This document shows positions 53,680 to 63,002 of a DNA stretch of 64,000 bases, in pieces. The notes below the pieces were generated by a model that saw only the letters and a list, made by a program, of their open reading frames with translations, made no database searches and was not told the origin of the DNA. A program made the position numbers and the translations under genes. Each line of letters starts with the position of its first letter. The stretch's first letter is position 1. The DNA lies in contig CAYWTB010000016.1 of the NCBI GenBank assembly GCA_964461135.1, positions 9,778 through 73,777 of the forward strand, written 5' to 3'. The DNA comes from RQOF01 sp964461135 (lineage in GTDB: Bacteria; Calditrichota; Calditrichia; RBG-13-44-9).

Positions 53680-54096
53680 ATCGTGGGAACCTTTGAACTT
53701 TGATATTTTGTTATACTATTGTGTCCTTAGCTCAACTTAAAAAAATTATACTCAGAAATTTTGATATTTTTACTCCCTTTCATAGCGGGCTATTAGAAAC
53801 CTGCTCCGGGCAAAGTAATAGTAGGATTTGTTTCATGTTCAACCACCCCCATAATCCCCTGTCTCACTATCGATGGCCAGAGGAAACAGGAGGAGTTCAG
53901 TAAGTTTAATAATTACAATAAAATACATATTTTTTCAGCATACTCCTTAAATTAGTGACTGAAATCATGATAGTGCCTAAATAAGTCTCAAGACCATTAA
54001 ATTTTAATACACAAGGCTGAGCTAAGAACATAATCATATTTTTTAATACAAGAATTTCACCTGCCGTTTCCAGGCAGATCTATCTTCCACTGCTGC
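53680..54096. other. Intergenic region with one dispersed repeat
   Basis: A 417-bp AT-rich gap. Around 53871-53915 the reverse complement resembles 46508-46550, suggesting a dispersed intergenic repeat. No gene, promoter or terminator was recognised. Confidence 0.4.
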
Positions 54097-55326
54097 CTAT
54101 TTCTCCCTAAATATCTCAAAAGAATTCTCAAATCCTGCTCTGATTTCCAGGCCGTCGGTTGAAATTTGCAGGGAGGGCTGAATGAATGATTCACCCGGGA
54201 CATTTATGTTCTGAAGTAATTCACCCTGCTGATCATACACTTGAATGACCGGTGATTCATAAACGAAATTATGTCCATCCCAGCGGTTTTCGGCCACCAG
54301 TAGTACGGTTCGCTTCCCTGCGGCAGAAACCGCTAATGCGGCTACCATGCTACTTTTGGGGGAAATTCGACCATTCCACAATTCTATTCCCTTAGATAGA
54401 TCAATAAAACTGATTTTCCAGTTTTCTGCTACAACCAGAAACTTGGAATCGGGTGAAAAAGCTGCATGCTTAAACAACAGACCGGCCGACCCGGTTTTCT
54501 GTCCCCGGGAGTTAAAAACAATGGTCTTTTTGGAAAGTTTACCATCCATGGTAATGGTGAAATTATTGACTGCTGTGAACTGACCATCAGGAGATATGGC
54601 CAGCGCAGAGGAACTCTCCTCCGGCAGCGCTCTGCGCCAGATTTCATTTCCCTGCAAGTTAAACAGAATCAGATGAGGCTCTGAATCGGAGTTGGGAGCC
54701 GCGGATCCGGCCGGGGAACTTCCCCTTTTTCCGGCCAATACCGCTACAGTAGATCCATCTCCGCTGATATCCACCTGCAGGGTTTTTTCCAGATCGTAGG
54801 AAGATTCCGGAAACAAGACTACCTGATTTAACAGCTCTCCCCGGCTATTGTAAAACCACAGTTCTCCGCTATCATTTTCGCCCAGGATCAGTGCCCCGTC
54901 AGATACGGCGATGTTCACCGATGGCAGCGAACGGTCATAGTAAAATGTCCGTTTTATGGTATAGAGTTTCTTTGCCTCTGAGGTATAAACCGTTACCGAT
55001 AGTTCTTTCTCCTGTAATAATTCTCCTTTCAGGGGATTCAGCGAAACTGTGGCATAAAAGCGGGCATTTTTTGAAAAAACGGTTCTAATCAAATCTGCCG
55101 GTAAAGAAATATCCCGCACCGCTCCATTTTCATAAAAACGGAGGCCATCATCGGTAACCGCTACTGTCTTATCTGCAGCAAACTTCCAGGCCACTGCCAG
55201 CCGAATGCTGGTAATACTTTCAATTTTCTGATAGGATATATTTCCTGCAGATGCCTCCTGACCCTTCAGGCTCAGGTTAATAAAAAACATGCCCAAAAAA
55301 ATTAATATGATTCGCTTAGAGATCAT
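54097..55326 (-). CDS. Exported WD40-like propeller protein
   Basis: 409 aa from ATG 55326 (AGGA 7 nt upstream; an earlier in-frame ATG lies 30 nt before). Signal peptide about 1-24. Repeats with SGDGSTVAVLAG, SPDGQFTAVNN, SPDSKFLVVAEN and SAAGKRTVLLVAEN predict a beta-propeller. There is no T9SS tail and no lipobox, so it probably stays in the periplasm. It resembles the loosely defined WD40-like PQQ-type repeats but shows no cofactor site. The role is unknown. It stands 146 bp downstream of the GH9 gene on the same strand and may be cotranscribed. Confidence 0.7.
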   Translation of the reverse strand: MISKRIILIFLGMFFINLSLKGQEASAGNISYQKIESITSIRLAVAWKFAADKTVAVTDDGLRFYENGAVRDISLPADLIRTVFSKNARFYATVSLNPLKGELLQEKELSVTVYTSEAKKLYTIKRTFYYDRSLPSVNIAVSDGALILGENDSGELWFYNSRGELLNQVVLFPESSYDLEKTLQVDISGDGSTVAVLAGKRGSSPAGSAAPNSDSEPHLILFNLQGNEIWRRALPEESSSALAISPDGQFTAVNNFTITMDGKLSKKTIVFNSRGQKTGSAGLLFKHAAFSPDSKFLVVAENWKISFIDLSKGIELWNGRISPKSSMVAALAVSAAGKRTVLLVAENRWDGHNFVYESPVIQVYDQQGELLQNINVPGESFIQPSLQISTDGLEIRAGFENSFEIFREK

Positions 55327-55472
55327 ATAATATCCTGTCTGATCATTCAAACCCATTATTAACGTGATTATTAATGTATGAAATCATTAATCTCATTCCA
55401 ATTTAAATTGATTCTTCCGGTCATGAACCTGATTTTTCTCCTGAGATCAAAAGGTCGTTTTTAAATTCCGGT

Positions 55473-57269
55473 TCACGGAATATTAAATACCGTCAGCGCC
55501 AGAATGGCTGCGGCGGTTCCATCCATGGTGGGTTCATTGGTGGAATAATCCGCCACATCATCGTGATATACCACGTAATCGGTCTGAAATGCGCTGAATT
55601 CATCCGGTTTTGACAAAAACAATCCCTTCAGATTACTGAATATGCTGCGGTAGACCGGCCCGTCTACCAGGCCACCGGTAATCTGTCTCCCGGCAAGTAC
55701 ATAGGTGCTGGCATGAACAAACTGCGGGCTTTCTCCATGATCGGGAATTCCCACAAACATGGAGGTGCCCCAGGGATTCCTGCCCAGTAACCAGTCCCGT
55801 TGTTCAATCATGAATTTATGGTAACGGGTATCACCGGTCATTTTTTCGTAAAGATAACACTGAGCGATTAACGCGACCACCAGGTTATTGGAACACCAGA
55901 TGAAGGGGACGCCAACATGAAAGACGTTATCCCGGCTTTTGCGGTAACATTTCTCAATACCCTCCGCATACCAGGCGGCCAGCTGCTCCCGCATTTCCTG
56001 CGGAGCCACCCCATGCAAAGAAAAATGTCCCGCATTTAAGAAAGGATAATACTGATAATGATTGGTGGTGTCTTTTCCCATCCAGGAATCGGGCCCAATG
56101 ATATGGGCATAGCGGATAGCATCTTCCAGGTATCTTCTTTCACCGGTAAGACAGTAGAGTTCTGCCGCACCCCATTCCATATCGTCCGCCCAGGTGCTCT
56201 CCGCATAGCGGTATGGTGATCCGTAACTGTTGCCCTGCTGAACGCCTTCCCTTTTTTTGCCCAGTTCATAAACTTCTTTCGCTGCCCGGAGGCATTTTTG
56301 GGAATAGACAGTATCGTGGCGATCGTTTTGCCATATGTGTGCCGCTATGGCCATGGCAGCGGCATAACGGCCGGCCAGATTAGCCACGCCATCAGATTTG
56401 CTTTTATAAGGACCCAGGCCCTGGGCTTTACCGTCAGCAAAATAAGCCGCCCGGTAACTACTCTTCCCCCAGCCATAATCAGATGAATCGCGGAACGGAT
56501 ATTTCCAGCCGACATGATCCCGGTCATCGCCCACCTGATGATACAGCTGCTCCGGATGTGGATGAAGTTTGTGCATCCAGTTCAGGCCCCACCCGGCCTC
56601 ATCCAGGAGATCGGGAGTGCCGTTGGACCAGGAATGCCCCCATTCATCATGACTATCGGCAAAAATGCCGGGCTGCAGTTCATAAGCCAGCAGCATTACC
56701 GCGGTGGCATAGCTGCCGGTAAGCAAATATTTTAGATCATCCCCGGCATCATGCCAGCCGCCACTGACATCGATAAAGGTGCTATCCGGAATGGGAGCGT
56801 ACATCACCCGACCATCCAGCGGATGACACACCTGGTCCCAGAACGGATTATAACCACATTGCTGCTGCCGCATGTACTCCAGTAATCGGTCAGGAATTTT
56901 AGAATAGGCATGCCGATCAATAAGAAAATGATAAGAAGTATCTTCACCGGATCGAATAAAATAAGTTCCCTCCTCCCGTACTCCCGAAAAATCAAACTGA
57001 TAATAATGGGCAAAATTCCCCCAGCTCTTTCCGCTGATTTTCTGCAGAGCGAAAGAGATTACCGGATGTCCGGTTTTTTTATTGATAAGTAGAATTTTCC
57101 TTTTTAAGGCCGTATTGCTAAAGATAATAGCCACCTTGGAATCCTGCGGCAGGTATCCCAGCTGGTTTATCCTGATGTAAACGGCATTTTGGGGGATGTC
57201 TGCTGCCGGCAGTTTACTCCCGGCCAGCAGTAAACATAAAAACATATGACAGTATAGAATTTTTGTCAT
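55473..57269 (-). CDS. GH9 endoglucanase with N-terminal Ig-like domain
   Basis: 598 aa from ATG 57269 (AAGGAG about 10 nt upstream). Signal peptide about 1-23. CelD-type N-terminal Ig-like domain about 25-118 (IRINQLGYLPQDSKVAI), then a GH9 (alpha/alpha)6 barrel. The base Asp174/Asp177 pair is in GGWHDAGDD, the conserved LLGRNPWGTSMFVG and the His of PQFVHAST follow, and the acid Glu579 is in DYSTNEPTMD. The family hydrolyses beta-1,4-glucans such as cellulose or lichenan. Unlike its neighbours it has no T9SS tail, so a periplasmic location acting on imported oligomers is possible. It is the clearest polysaccharide-degrading enzyme in the window. Confidence 0.9.
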   Translation of the reverse strand: MTKILYCHMFLCLLLAGSKLPAADIPQNAVYIRINQLGYLPQDSKVAIIFSNTALKRKILLINKKTGHPVISFALQKISGKSWGNFAHYYQFDFSGVREEGTYFIRSGEDTSYHFLIDRHAYSKIPDRLLEYMRQQQCGYNPFWDQVCHPLDGRVMYAPIPDSTFIDVSGGWHDAGDDLKYLLTGSYATAVMLLAYELQPGIFADSHDEWGHSWSNGTPDLLDEAGWGLNWMHKLHPHPEQLYHQVGDDRDHVGWKYPFRDSSDYGWGKSSYRAAYFADGKAQGLGPYKSKSDGVANLAGRYAAAMAIAAHIWQNDRHDTVYSQKCLRAAKEVYELGKKREGVQQGNSYGSPYRYAESTWADDMEWGAAELYCLTGERRYLEDAIRYAHIIGPDSWMGKDTTNHYQYYPFLNAGHFSLHGVAPQEMREQLAAWYAEGIEKCYRKSRDNVFHVGVPFIWCSNNLVVALIAQCYLYEKMTGDTRYHKFMIEQRDWLLGRNPWGTSMFVGIPDHGESPQFVHASTYVLAGRQITGGLVDGPVYRSIFSNLKGLFLSKPDEFSAFQTDYVVYHDDVADYSTNEPTMDGTAAAILALTVFNIP

Positions 57270-57472
57270 TGCAGATTCATCTCCTTTTATCCCGAATTCA
57301 AGGCAGGATGAGAGCCCATCGGGTTGTCTGATCACTCCTGAGTGGCATTGGGCTACTACCTGTACATCATCCCCAAATTAAAGTCAATATAGATTCAGAT
57401 CAATATATTTCCTTATTGAATTTCAGGGATGCTGTCGTTAATTTCCGAAAACCATGAATACAGGATGGAACT

Positions 57473-58888
57473 ATGGATAGCGCGCTCATCAAAAAACTGC
57501 AGGACATATGCGGAAAGGATAAGGTTTTATTCTCCCGCGAAGACCGTTTAACCTATGCATATGATGGAACACAGTTATTATCGCAGACACCGGAAGCCAT
57601 TGTCATTCCTCCTTCAACGGCAGAGATTTCGCAGATCCTTACCCTTGCCAACCAGGAGAAGTTCCATATAATCCCCCGGGGTTCAGGCACCGGTCTGAGC
57701 GGAGGATCCATTCCTACAGAAAATTCCATTGTACTGTTGACCAATCACTGGAACCGGATTCTGGAGATTGACGAAGACAATCTGGCCGCCTGGGTGCAGC
57801 CGGGTGTAATCACCGAACACTTCCATACTGAAGTGGAAAAGCGGGGCTTGTTTTACCCCCCCGATCCCAGCAGTATGAGCATCTGCACTCTCGGTGGCAA
57901 CGTGGCCGAAAACGCCGGTGGCCTTCGTGGTCTGAAATACGGGGTAACCAAAGATTATGTGATGGGACTGGAGGTCATCCTTCCCAGCGGTGAGATGGCC
58001 AGGTTTGGGGGAAAGAATGTTAAGGATGTGGCCGGCTATAATCTGAAAGATGTTTTTGTAGGCTCAGAGGGAACCCTGGGAATATTCAGCAAAATCCTGC
58101 TCAAAATCATTCCCAAACCACAAAGTTATAAAACCATGCTGGCTTTGTTCGATTCTATCGGGAATGCCGCCCAGACGGTTTCCGATATAATCTCCGCGCG
58201 CATTATTCCAGTCACCCTGGAATTTCTGGACCAGATCACCATCCGCAGCGTGGAAGATTTTGCCCATATCGGGCTGCCGGTAGATGCCGAAGCCCTGCTT
58301 CTGATTGAAGTAGATGGCCATCCTGCGCAGGTGGCGGAAGAAGCTGAAAAAATCACTGAAATCTGCCGCAGAAATAAAGCAACTTCCGTTCAGCTTGCCC
58401 AAGATGAAGCTGAATCCCTCAAATTGAAAACCGCACGTCGCTCGGCCTTCGCAGCTCTGGCCCGGGTGAAACCAACCACCATTCTGGAAGATGCTACTGT
58501 TCCCCGCAGCCAGGTGGCGACGCTGGTTGTAAAAATTCAGGAAATTGCTAAAAAATACAATGTGATGATCGGAAATTTCGGACATGCCGGCGATGGTAAT
58601 CTCCATCCCACCGGTCTTACCGATGAGCGCGATCACGATGAAATCAAACGGGTGGAACAGGCGTTTGTGGAGATATTTGACACCGCCATCGCGTTGGGAG
58701 GAACGATCACCGGTGAGCATGGTGTGGGCCTGGCAAAGAAAGAATTCCTGAAAGAATGGGTAGATCGCGGGGCTTTGAAGATGATGCAGACATTCAAACA
58801 GATGTTTGATCCTAATAATATACTGAATCCGGGAAAAATATTTGATGTCTCCCCCAAATGTGAAGGAAAACTGACTCCCGGAAATTAA
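57473..58888 (+). CDS. glcD: FAD-linked 2-hydroxyacid oxidase, GlcD-like subunit
   Basis: 471 aa, cytoplasmic. FAD_binding_4 (about 35-180) has IPRGSGTGLSGGS and GGNVAENAGGLRGLKYGVT. The FAD-oxidase C domain ends with GNFGHAGDGNLHPT and GEHGVGLAK, the conserved substrate and cofactor loops. Members oxidise glycolate or D-lactate. The iron-sulphur partner follows after 83 bp, but a GlcE-type subunit is absent, as in many two-component D-lactate dehydrogenases, so the substrate is open. AGGA precedes ATG 57473. Confidence 0.9.
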   Translation: MDSALIKKLQDICGKDKVLFSREDRLTYAYDGTQLLSQTPEAIVIPPSTAEISQILTLANQEKFHIIPRGSGTGLSGGSIPTENSIVLLTNHWNRILEIDEDNLAAWVQPGVITEHFHTEVEKRGLFYPPDPSSMSICTLGGNVAENAGGLRGLKYGVTKDYVMGLEVILPSGEMARFGGKNVKDVAGYNLKDVFVGSEGTLGIFSKILLKIIPKPQSYKTMLALFDSIGNAAQTVSDIISARIIPVTLEFLDQITIRSVEDFAHIGLPVDAEALLLIEVDGHPAQVAEEAEKITEICRRNKATSVQLAQDEAESLKLKTARRSAFAALARVKPTTILEDATVPRSQVATLVVKIQEIAKKYNVMIGNFGHAGDGNLHPTGLTDERDHDEIKRVEQAFVEIFDTAIALGGTITGEHGVGLAKKEFLKEWVDRGALKMMQTFKQMFDPNNILNPGKIFDVSPKCEGKLTPGN

Positions 58889-58971
58889 AGCGTCTCCAAT
58901 TCCAGGCAACTGGACCGGTTAATCAGGGAATGCGCAAATTTTGAATGGAAAACCTTTAACTTCAAGATTCG

Positions 58972-60306
58972 ATGAGCACGGTAAAATCAACTGTAAATAA
59001 TCAGACCGATCATTCTCCCAAACACTTTTACAATGTTGAAATTCCTGATGATGATATTCTGACCCAGTGTATGCACTGCGGGTTATGTCTGCCGGTCTGT
59101 CCCACTTATATCCTTACCGGCATAGAGAAATCATCCCCCCGCGGACGTATCCGCCTGATCAAGGAAGTAGCCGGGGGCCGCCTTGAACTCTCCGAAAACT
59201 TTGTCAATGAAATGTACTTTTGCCTGGATTGCCAGGCCTGCGCCACCGTTTGTCCGGCCGGTGTGAAATATGGACAACTGGTGGAGGCAGCCCGTGCCCG
59301 AATTTATGAGGAAAAAAAAGAAAAGGGATTATGGCTTAAAAAGTTCTTTTTCCGTTCGGTTTTTACCTCTTTTGACCGGCTCAAGTTCCTGGCCCGGGTA
59401 ATCCGGCTTTATCAACATTTCCTGCAACCGGTTTTGCAGAAAGTGGGAATATTCAGGATCCTTCCCCAACAGCTCTCCCGCATGCAGGAGCTGGCACCGC
59501 GTATATCGGAACAATTTTCCGACGAGTTTATTGCTGAACATTTGAAACCGCAGGGAAAAACCCGCTACCGGGTGGGTATGCTGAGCGGATGTCTGATGAA
59601 CATCATGTTTGCTGATATTAACCGGGATACTATAGAGGTCCTGCTCATCAACGATTGTGAAATTTTTACTCCCCGGGAACAGGTCTGCTGCGGTTCGCTG
59701 GCCGCACATAATGGTGATTTTGAAATCGCCAAAAAACTGGCACGTAAAAATATCGATATATTCCTCTCACTGGACCTGGATGCCCTGGTCATAAACTCGG
59801 CTGGATGCAGTGCCTTCATGAAGGAGTATGGTCATCTTTTATACGATGATGAAAACTATCGCGAAAAAGCGGCTAGAATAAGTGCCATGACCCTAGATGT
59901 CAGTGAATTTCTGATGGAAATTAATTTTAAAAAACCAACTGTCCCCATGGGCATAACGGTGACCTATCATGATGCCTGTCATCTGGTGCATACCCAGGGA
60001 ATTTCCAAGGAACCCCGTGAGCTTATTCAATCAATTCCCGGGATTGAATACCGGGAATTGGGGGAATCCACCTGGTGCTGTGGGAGTGCTGGTATCTACA
60101 ATTTAACACGCTATGATGATTCGATGAAAATTCTTGACCGCAAGATTCAAAACATTCTGGATACCGGGGCAGACATGGTATTGACCGGAAATCCCGGATG
60201 TATGGGGCAGATAATATACGGGCTGAAAAATGCCAATTCTCCCATCCGCGTATTACACCCCATCACCCTTCTGAATATGGCATATAAAAATAACAGGTTA
60301 CCCTGA
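58972..60306 (+). CDS. glcF: Iron-sulphur subunit of 2-hydroxyacid oxidase, GlcF-like
   Basis: 444 aa. Two 4Fe-4S ferredoxin motifs, CMHCGLCLPVC (Cys33, 36, 39, 43) and CLDCQACATVC (Cys84, 87, 90, 94), are followed by two CCG cysteine-rich domains (EQVCCGSLAAHNGD and STWCCGSAGIYN). This is the standard GlcF/LldE-like layout that passes electrons from the flavin subunit to the quinone pool. No clear SD is visible before ATG 58972. It is cotranscribed with the flavin subunit upstream. Confidence 0.9.
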   Translation: MSTVKSTVNNQTDHSPKHFYNVEIPDDDILTQCMHCGLCLPVCPTYILTGIEKSSPRGRIRLIKEVAGGRLELSENFVNEMYFCLDCQACATVCPAGVKYGQLVEAARARIYEEKKEKGLWLKKFFFRSVFTSFDRLKFLARVIRLYQHFLQPVLQKVGIFRILPQQLSRMQELAPRISEQFSDEFIAEHLKPQGKTRYRVGMLSGCLMNIMFADINRDTIEVLLINDCEIFTPREQVCCGSLAAHNGDFEIAKKLARKNIDIFLSLDLDALVINSAGCSAFMKEYGHLLYDDENYREKAARISAMTLDVSEFLMEINFKKPTVPMGITVTYHDACHLVHTQGISKEPRELIQSIPGIEYRELGESTWCCGSAGIYNLTRYDDSMKILDRKIQNILDTGADMVLTGNPGCMGQIIYGLKNANSPIRVLHPITLLNMAYKNNRLP

Positions 60307-60679
60307 TTTCCTCCTTTTGCCTGCTCGTCCGGGAAGTACGCGAGCGAAAGTACATAAACTAAGCCCTGAAATAAAGTATTGTTTATATCCACAGAAATTT
60401 GAGATCGTTTTGTTAAGCCATATAATTATTAAATCTTCTGTGGTGAATAATTTTGAGATAAAATTTATACCATGAATTGAATGGGTCAGACTATTTTTCA
60501 GCACCATTATATAAAACATTATCGGCAGAAAGTGTTTGGATAAGAACTATTTTCTCATCCCCTCATGTGACACCGTTTATCCGATACAATAACCTATATT
60601 CTTTCACTTGCATGATTAGCACCAAATACTCTCTGCCGATATTTTTGCAGACCTCCCTAATTTTCATTTTCAAGCAAAA
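60307..60679. other. Convergent intergenic region
   Basis: A 373-bp gap between the convergent glcF and BON-domain genes. Apart from the 122-bp inverted-repeat unit, nothing was recognised, and no strong terminator was found for either gene. Confidence 0.45.
60520..60641. repeat. Small inverted-repeat unit
   Basis: TATCGGCAGAAAGTGTTTGG (60520-60539) matches the reverse complement of 60622-60641 at 18 of 20 positions. The 82-nt interior has no gene. ATCGGCAGAAAG also occurs at the start of the repeat tract near 24883. Confidence 0.5.
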
Positions 60680-61453
60680 TTACATTTTCATATTGGGATC
60701 AACTACCAGATTATTTACAACCTGAACAACATTTGTATTAAAAATGAGTATTGTTTCGGCCCAGCTTTTATCAGATTCTGACCTCACTACCCCGTATAGG
60801 ATAATATCCGGTCCATTAACAATTATATGAATGGGAGGATCCACAGAATAGGCGTAATTCTCAAACCGCAAATCATTATAAATAAGCTGCGCAGCCCTCA
60901 CCCGGGTAACGTCTGATCCCATTTCCGTTTGAATTTCATTATTTACTTTCACCACACCCGGCACTCGTTCAGCTTCATTGACAAATTGCTTATATCCCCA
61001 CGGCAGATGAACCCAGCCTCTTAAGGTTACCTCCCCCTTATTAATATCTACCGTCACCCAATCGAAAATACTGTAAAATACATGATTACGAATCTTTTTT
61101 ACCACGGCTTCGGTCATTTCTGTATCCGTTAAATTGGTTTTGGCAATGGATATACTGTTTACAAGTTTATAATCTTCCTCCACCTGCTGTGTGACTTTTC
61201 CGGCTTCATCCTTTTCCCTGATGGTAGCTACTGTGCCGGATAGGGTAATTACACTGTCCGCAACGGTTACATTTATGTTGTCATTAACCAGCAAATTATC
61301 TTTCATCAACCGGTATTTAATAAATGTTTCCAGCATGCTATCAGTCATCTTTCCCTTCTCCGGTGGTGATGCATAGGTGGAATTTATCAAGATCGCCGCC
61401 GATAAAAAAATTGACAGTATGATTGCCTGTAGCAGCTTCGCTTTATTGGTCAT
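60680..61453 (-). CDS. Periplasmic triple-BON-domain protein (OsmY-like)
   Basis: 257 aa. Signal peptide about 1-28 (ending STYAS). Three BON domains can be traced: about 36-108 (NINVTVADSVITLSGTV), about 110-180 (VTVDINKGEVTLRGWV, RVPGVVKVNNEI) and about 190-257 (IHIIVNGPDIILYGVV, NNLVVDPNMKM). BON proteins such as OsmY are periplasmic, induced by osmotic or envelope stress, and bind membranes or act as chaperones. AAGGAG lies before ATG 61453. It is next to a superoxide dismutase gene on the same strand, consistent with a stress role. Confidence 0.85.
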   Translation of the reverse strand: MTNKAKLLQAIILSIFLSAAILINSTYASPPEKGKMTDSMLETFIKYRLMKDNLLVNDNINVTVADSVITLSGTVATIREKDEAGKVTQQVEEDYKLVNSISIAKTNLTDTEMTEAVVKKIRNHVFYSIFDWVTVDINKGEVTLRGWVHLPWGYKQFVNEAERVPGVVKVNNEIQTEMGSDVTRVRAAQLIYNDLRFENYAYSVDPPIHIIVNGPDIILYGVVRSESDKSWAETILIFNTNVVQVVNNLVVDPNMKM

Positions 61454-61586
61454 ATCTTACTCCTTCTCTTAACGAATAATTTAATATTTTCCATTCCTTA
61501 TATTTTTTTGAATGGCTGTAAATTACTGTTTCTAATTTTTTTAACAAATTCTTCCCGTTTTAACATGTTTATCTGCCTTTGAAATC

Positions 61587-62177
61587 CTAAAGCAAAGAAT
61601 TAACAAAATCCCAGTTTATGAGCTTATCAATAAATGTCGACAGGTAATCCGGCCGGCGATTCTGGTAATCCAGGTAATAGGCATGTTCCCATACGTCAAC
61701 AGTCAGTAACGGTTTTTTTCCCTGTGCGATGGGAGTATCGGCATTACCGGTTTTTATCACCTTCAATTTATCACCTTCCAGTATCAGCCAGGCCCATCCG
61801 CTGCCAAATTGTGTTGCTCCCGCATTTTTGAATTCTTCTACAAATTTTTCGAGACCTCCGAATTGTTCCCTGATCATTTTTTCTACGGCTCCGAAAGGTT
61901 TTCCCCCTCCCTTCGGTTTCATGGAATTCCAGTAGAACGAGTGATTCCATGCCTGGGCGGTGTTGTTGAAAATGCCGGATTTAGAAGCATCTTTTGCCGT
62001 TTTCCGAATAATTTCTTCCACATCCATTTTTTCAAATTCTGTGCCCTCAATCAACTGATTGGCTTTCTGAACGTATGCATTATGATGCTTATCATGATGA
62101 AATTCAAGCGTCCGTTTACTGATATACGGTTCCAAAGAATCTTTTGAAAAAGGTAATTCCGGTAAGGTCATTGTCAT
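61587..62177 (-). CDS. sodB: Iron-type superoxide dismutase
   Basis: 196 aa, about the usual length of about 195. Metal ligands by family alignment: His27 (LEFHHDKHH), His79 (AWNHSFYW), Asp161 and His165 (DVWEHAYYLDY). Gln75 in NNTAQAWNH and the NADTP loop lacking a Gln favour the iron form over manganese, though cambialistic use is possible. It converts superoxide to peroxide and oxygen. No signal peptide is seen, so it is cytoplasmic. AAGGAG precedes ATG 62177. Its presence suggests exposure to oxygen. Confidence 0.93.
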   Translation of the reverse strand: MTMTLPELPFSKDSLEPYISKRTLEFHHDKHHNAYVQKANQLIEGTEFEKMDVEEIIRKTAKDASKSGIFNNTAQAWNHSFYWNSMKPKGGGKPFGAVEKMIREQFGGLEKFVEEFKNAGATQFGSGWAWLILEGDKLKVIKTGNADTPIAQGKKPLLTVDVWEHAYYLDYQNRRPDYLSTFIDKLINWDFVNSLL

Positions 62178-62228
62178 AATATTCTCCTTTTATTTTAACA
62201 GAAGCTATATAGCTTAGATGAAGAATTG

Positions 62229-62378
62229 ATGAAAAAATTCAAGGGTATTAAAAGTCAGATTGAGATGAGAGGATTCTTATGGTCCATTTTTATCGAAAGG
62301 AAAGAACACTTTGAAGACAATATTAAAGATACCGGACAACCGGAAATTTTAGACTATTATCAGGAGATAAATTTTTAA
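62229..62378 (+). CDS. Possible small protein, 49 aa
   Basis: An open frame ATG 62229 to TAA 62378 encodes a charged peptide starting MKKFKGIKSQ and ending YYQEINF. No ribosome-binding site stands out and no family was recognised. It might be a fragment of a lost gene or chance. Confidence 0.2.
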   Translation: MKKFKGIKSQIEMRGFLWSIFIERKEHFEDNIKDTGQPEILDYYQEINF

Positions 62379-62483
62379 TGGCTGATATTACCCTTCACTG
62401 GATTGCTTTCACTTTATATCATATAACCTGTATCATTTTGGAATAAGTCCAATTTTCCGGAGTGAAGGCAATAATCAAAAAAT

Positions 62484-63002
62484 TTAATTACTTTCATCGT
62501 CAATTTTACTGCCTGTTTCAACTGAGCCCGCGGGTAAATCTTCATGGAAGGTTTTTTCAATCTCATTATTGATCTTAGCCCCGGCGGGCGAATCGGAAAG
62601 GAAAAAAGTACCGATCAGGGCGGTTATCAATCCTGCTATTGTCCCTAACACACCAAAACGGAAATGAATTCCCAGATCATTGAGGCTCCTGCCGGGATAT
62701 TTTACCTCCAGTTGTTGTTGAAATTTGAATATGAGAACCGCCATCAGGATTAATCCCCCCAGGGCACTTGCCAAAATAAAAGGCTTTGACTTTTTCACTG
62801 ATTTAAAATATGTAAAGTAAGAAAAGGAAAATAGGATTATGAGACTTAAACCGAATATACCCCAGGTAATTCCACCTATCGTGGCACCTGATATTTTCCG
62901 GTTTATACAGGAAATTTCCAGCCATGGCAGGAAGAAACATATGACGGCAATGAGGGCACCGGCCGGACTTATAAATATTTTTACCCGTTTCAGCACTTTC
63001 AT
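62484..63002 (-). CDS. Small inner-membrane protein
   Basis: 172 aa with four predicted transmembrane helices (about 12-28, 44-63, 75-92 and 115-135) and a hydrophilic C-terminal tail rich in acidic residues (NNEIEKTFHEDL). The first helix region carries a CFFLPWLEISC motif reminiscent of small uncharacterised multi-spanning proteins. No family was recognised and no operon partner is close. The upstream SD is weak. Confidence 0.65.
   Translation of the reverse strand: MKVLKRVKIFISPAGALIAVICFFLPWLEISCINRKISGATIGGITWGIFGLSLIILFSFSYFTYFKSVKKSKPFILASALGGLILMAVLIFKFQQQLEVKYPGRSLNDLGIHFRFGVLGTIAGLITALIGTFFLSDSPAGAKINNEIEKTFHEDLPAGSVETGSKIDDESN

Noticed and set aside
58064..58909. A 281-codon frame opposite glcD
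   Set aside because: It is the antisense shadow of a well-conserved gene; the sense protein has all family motifs.
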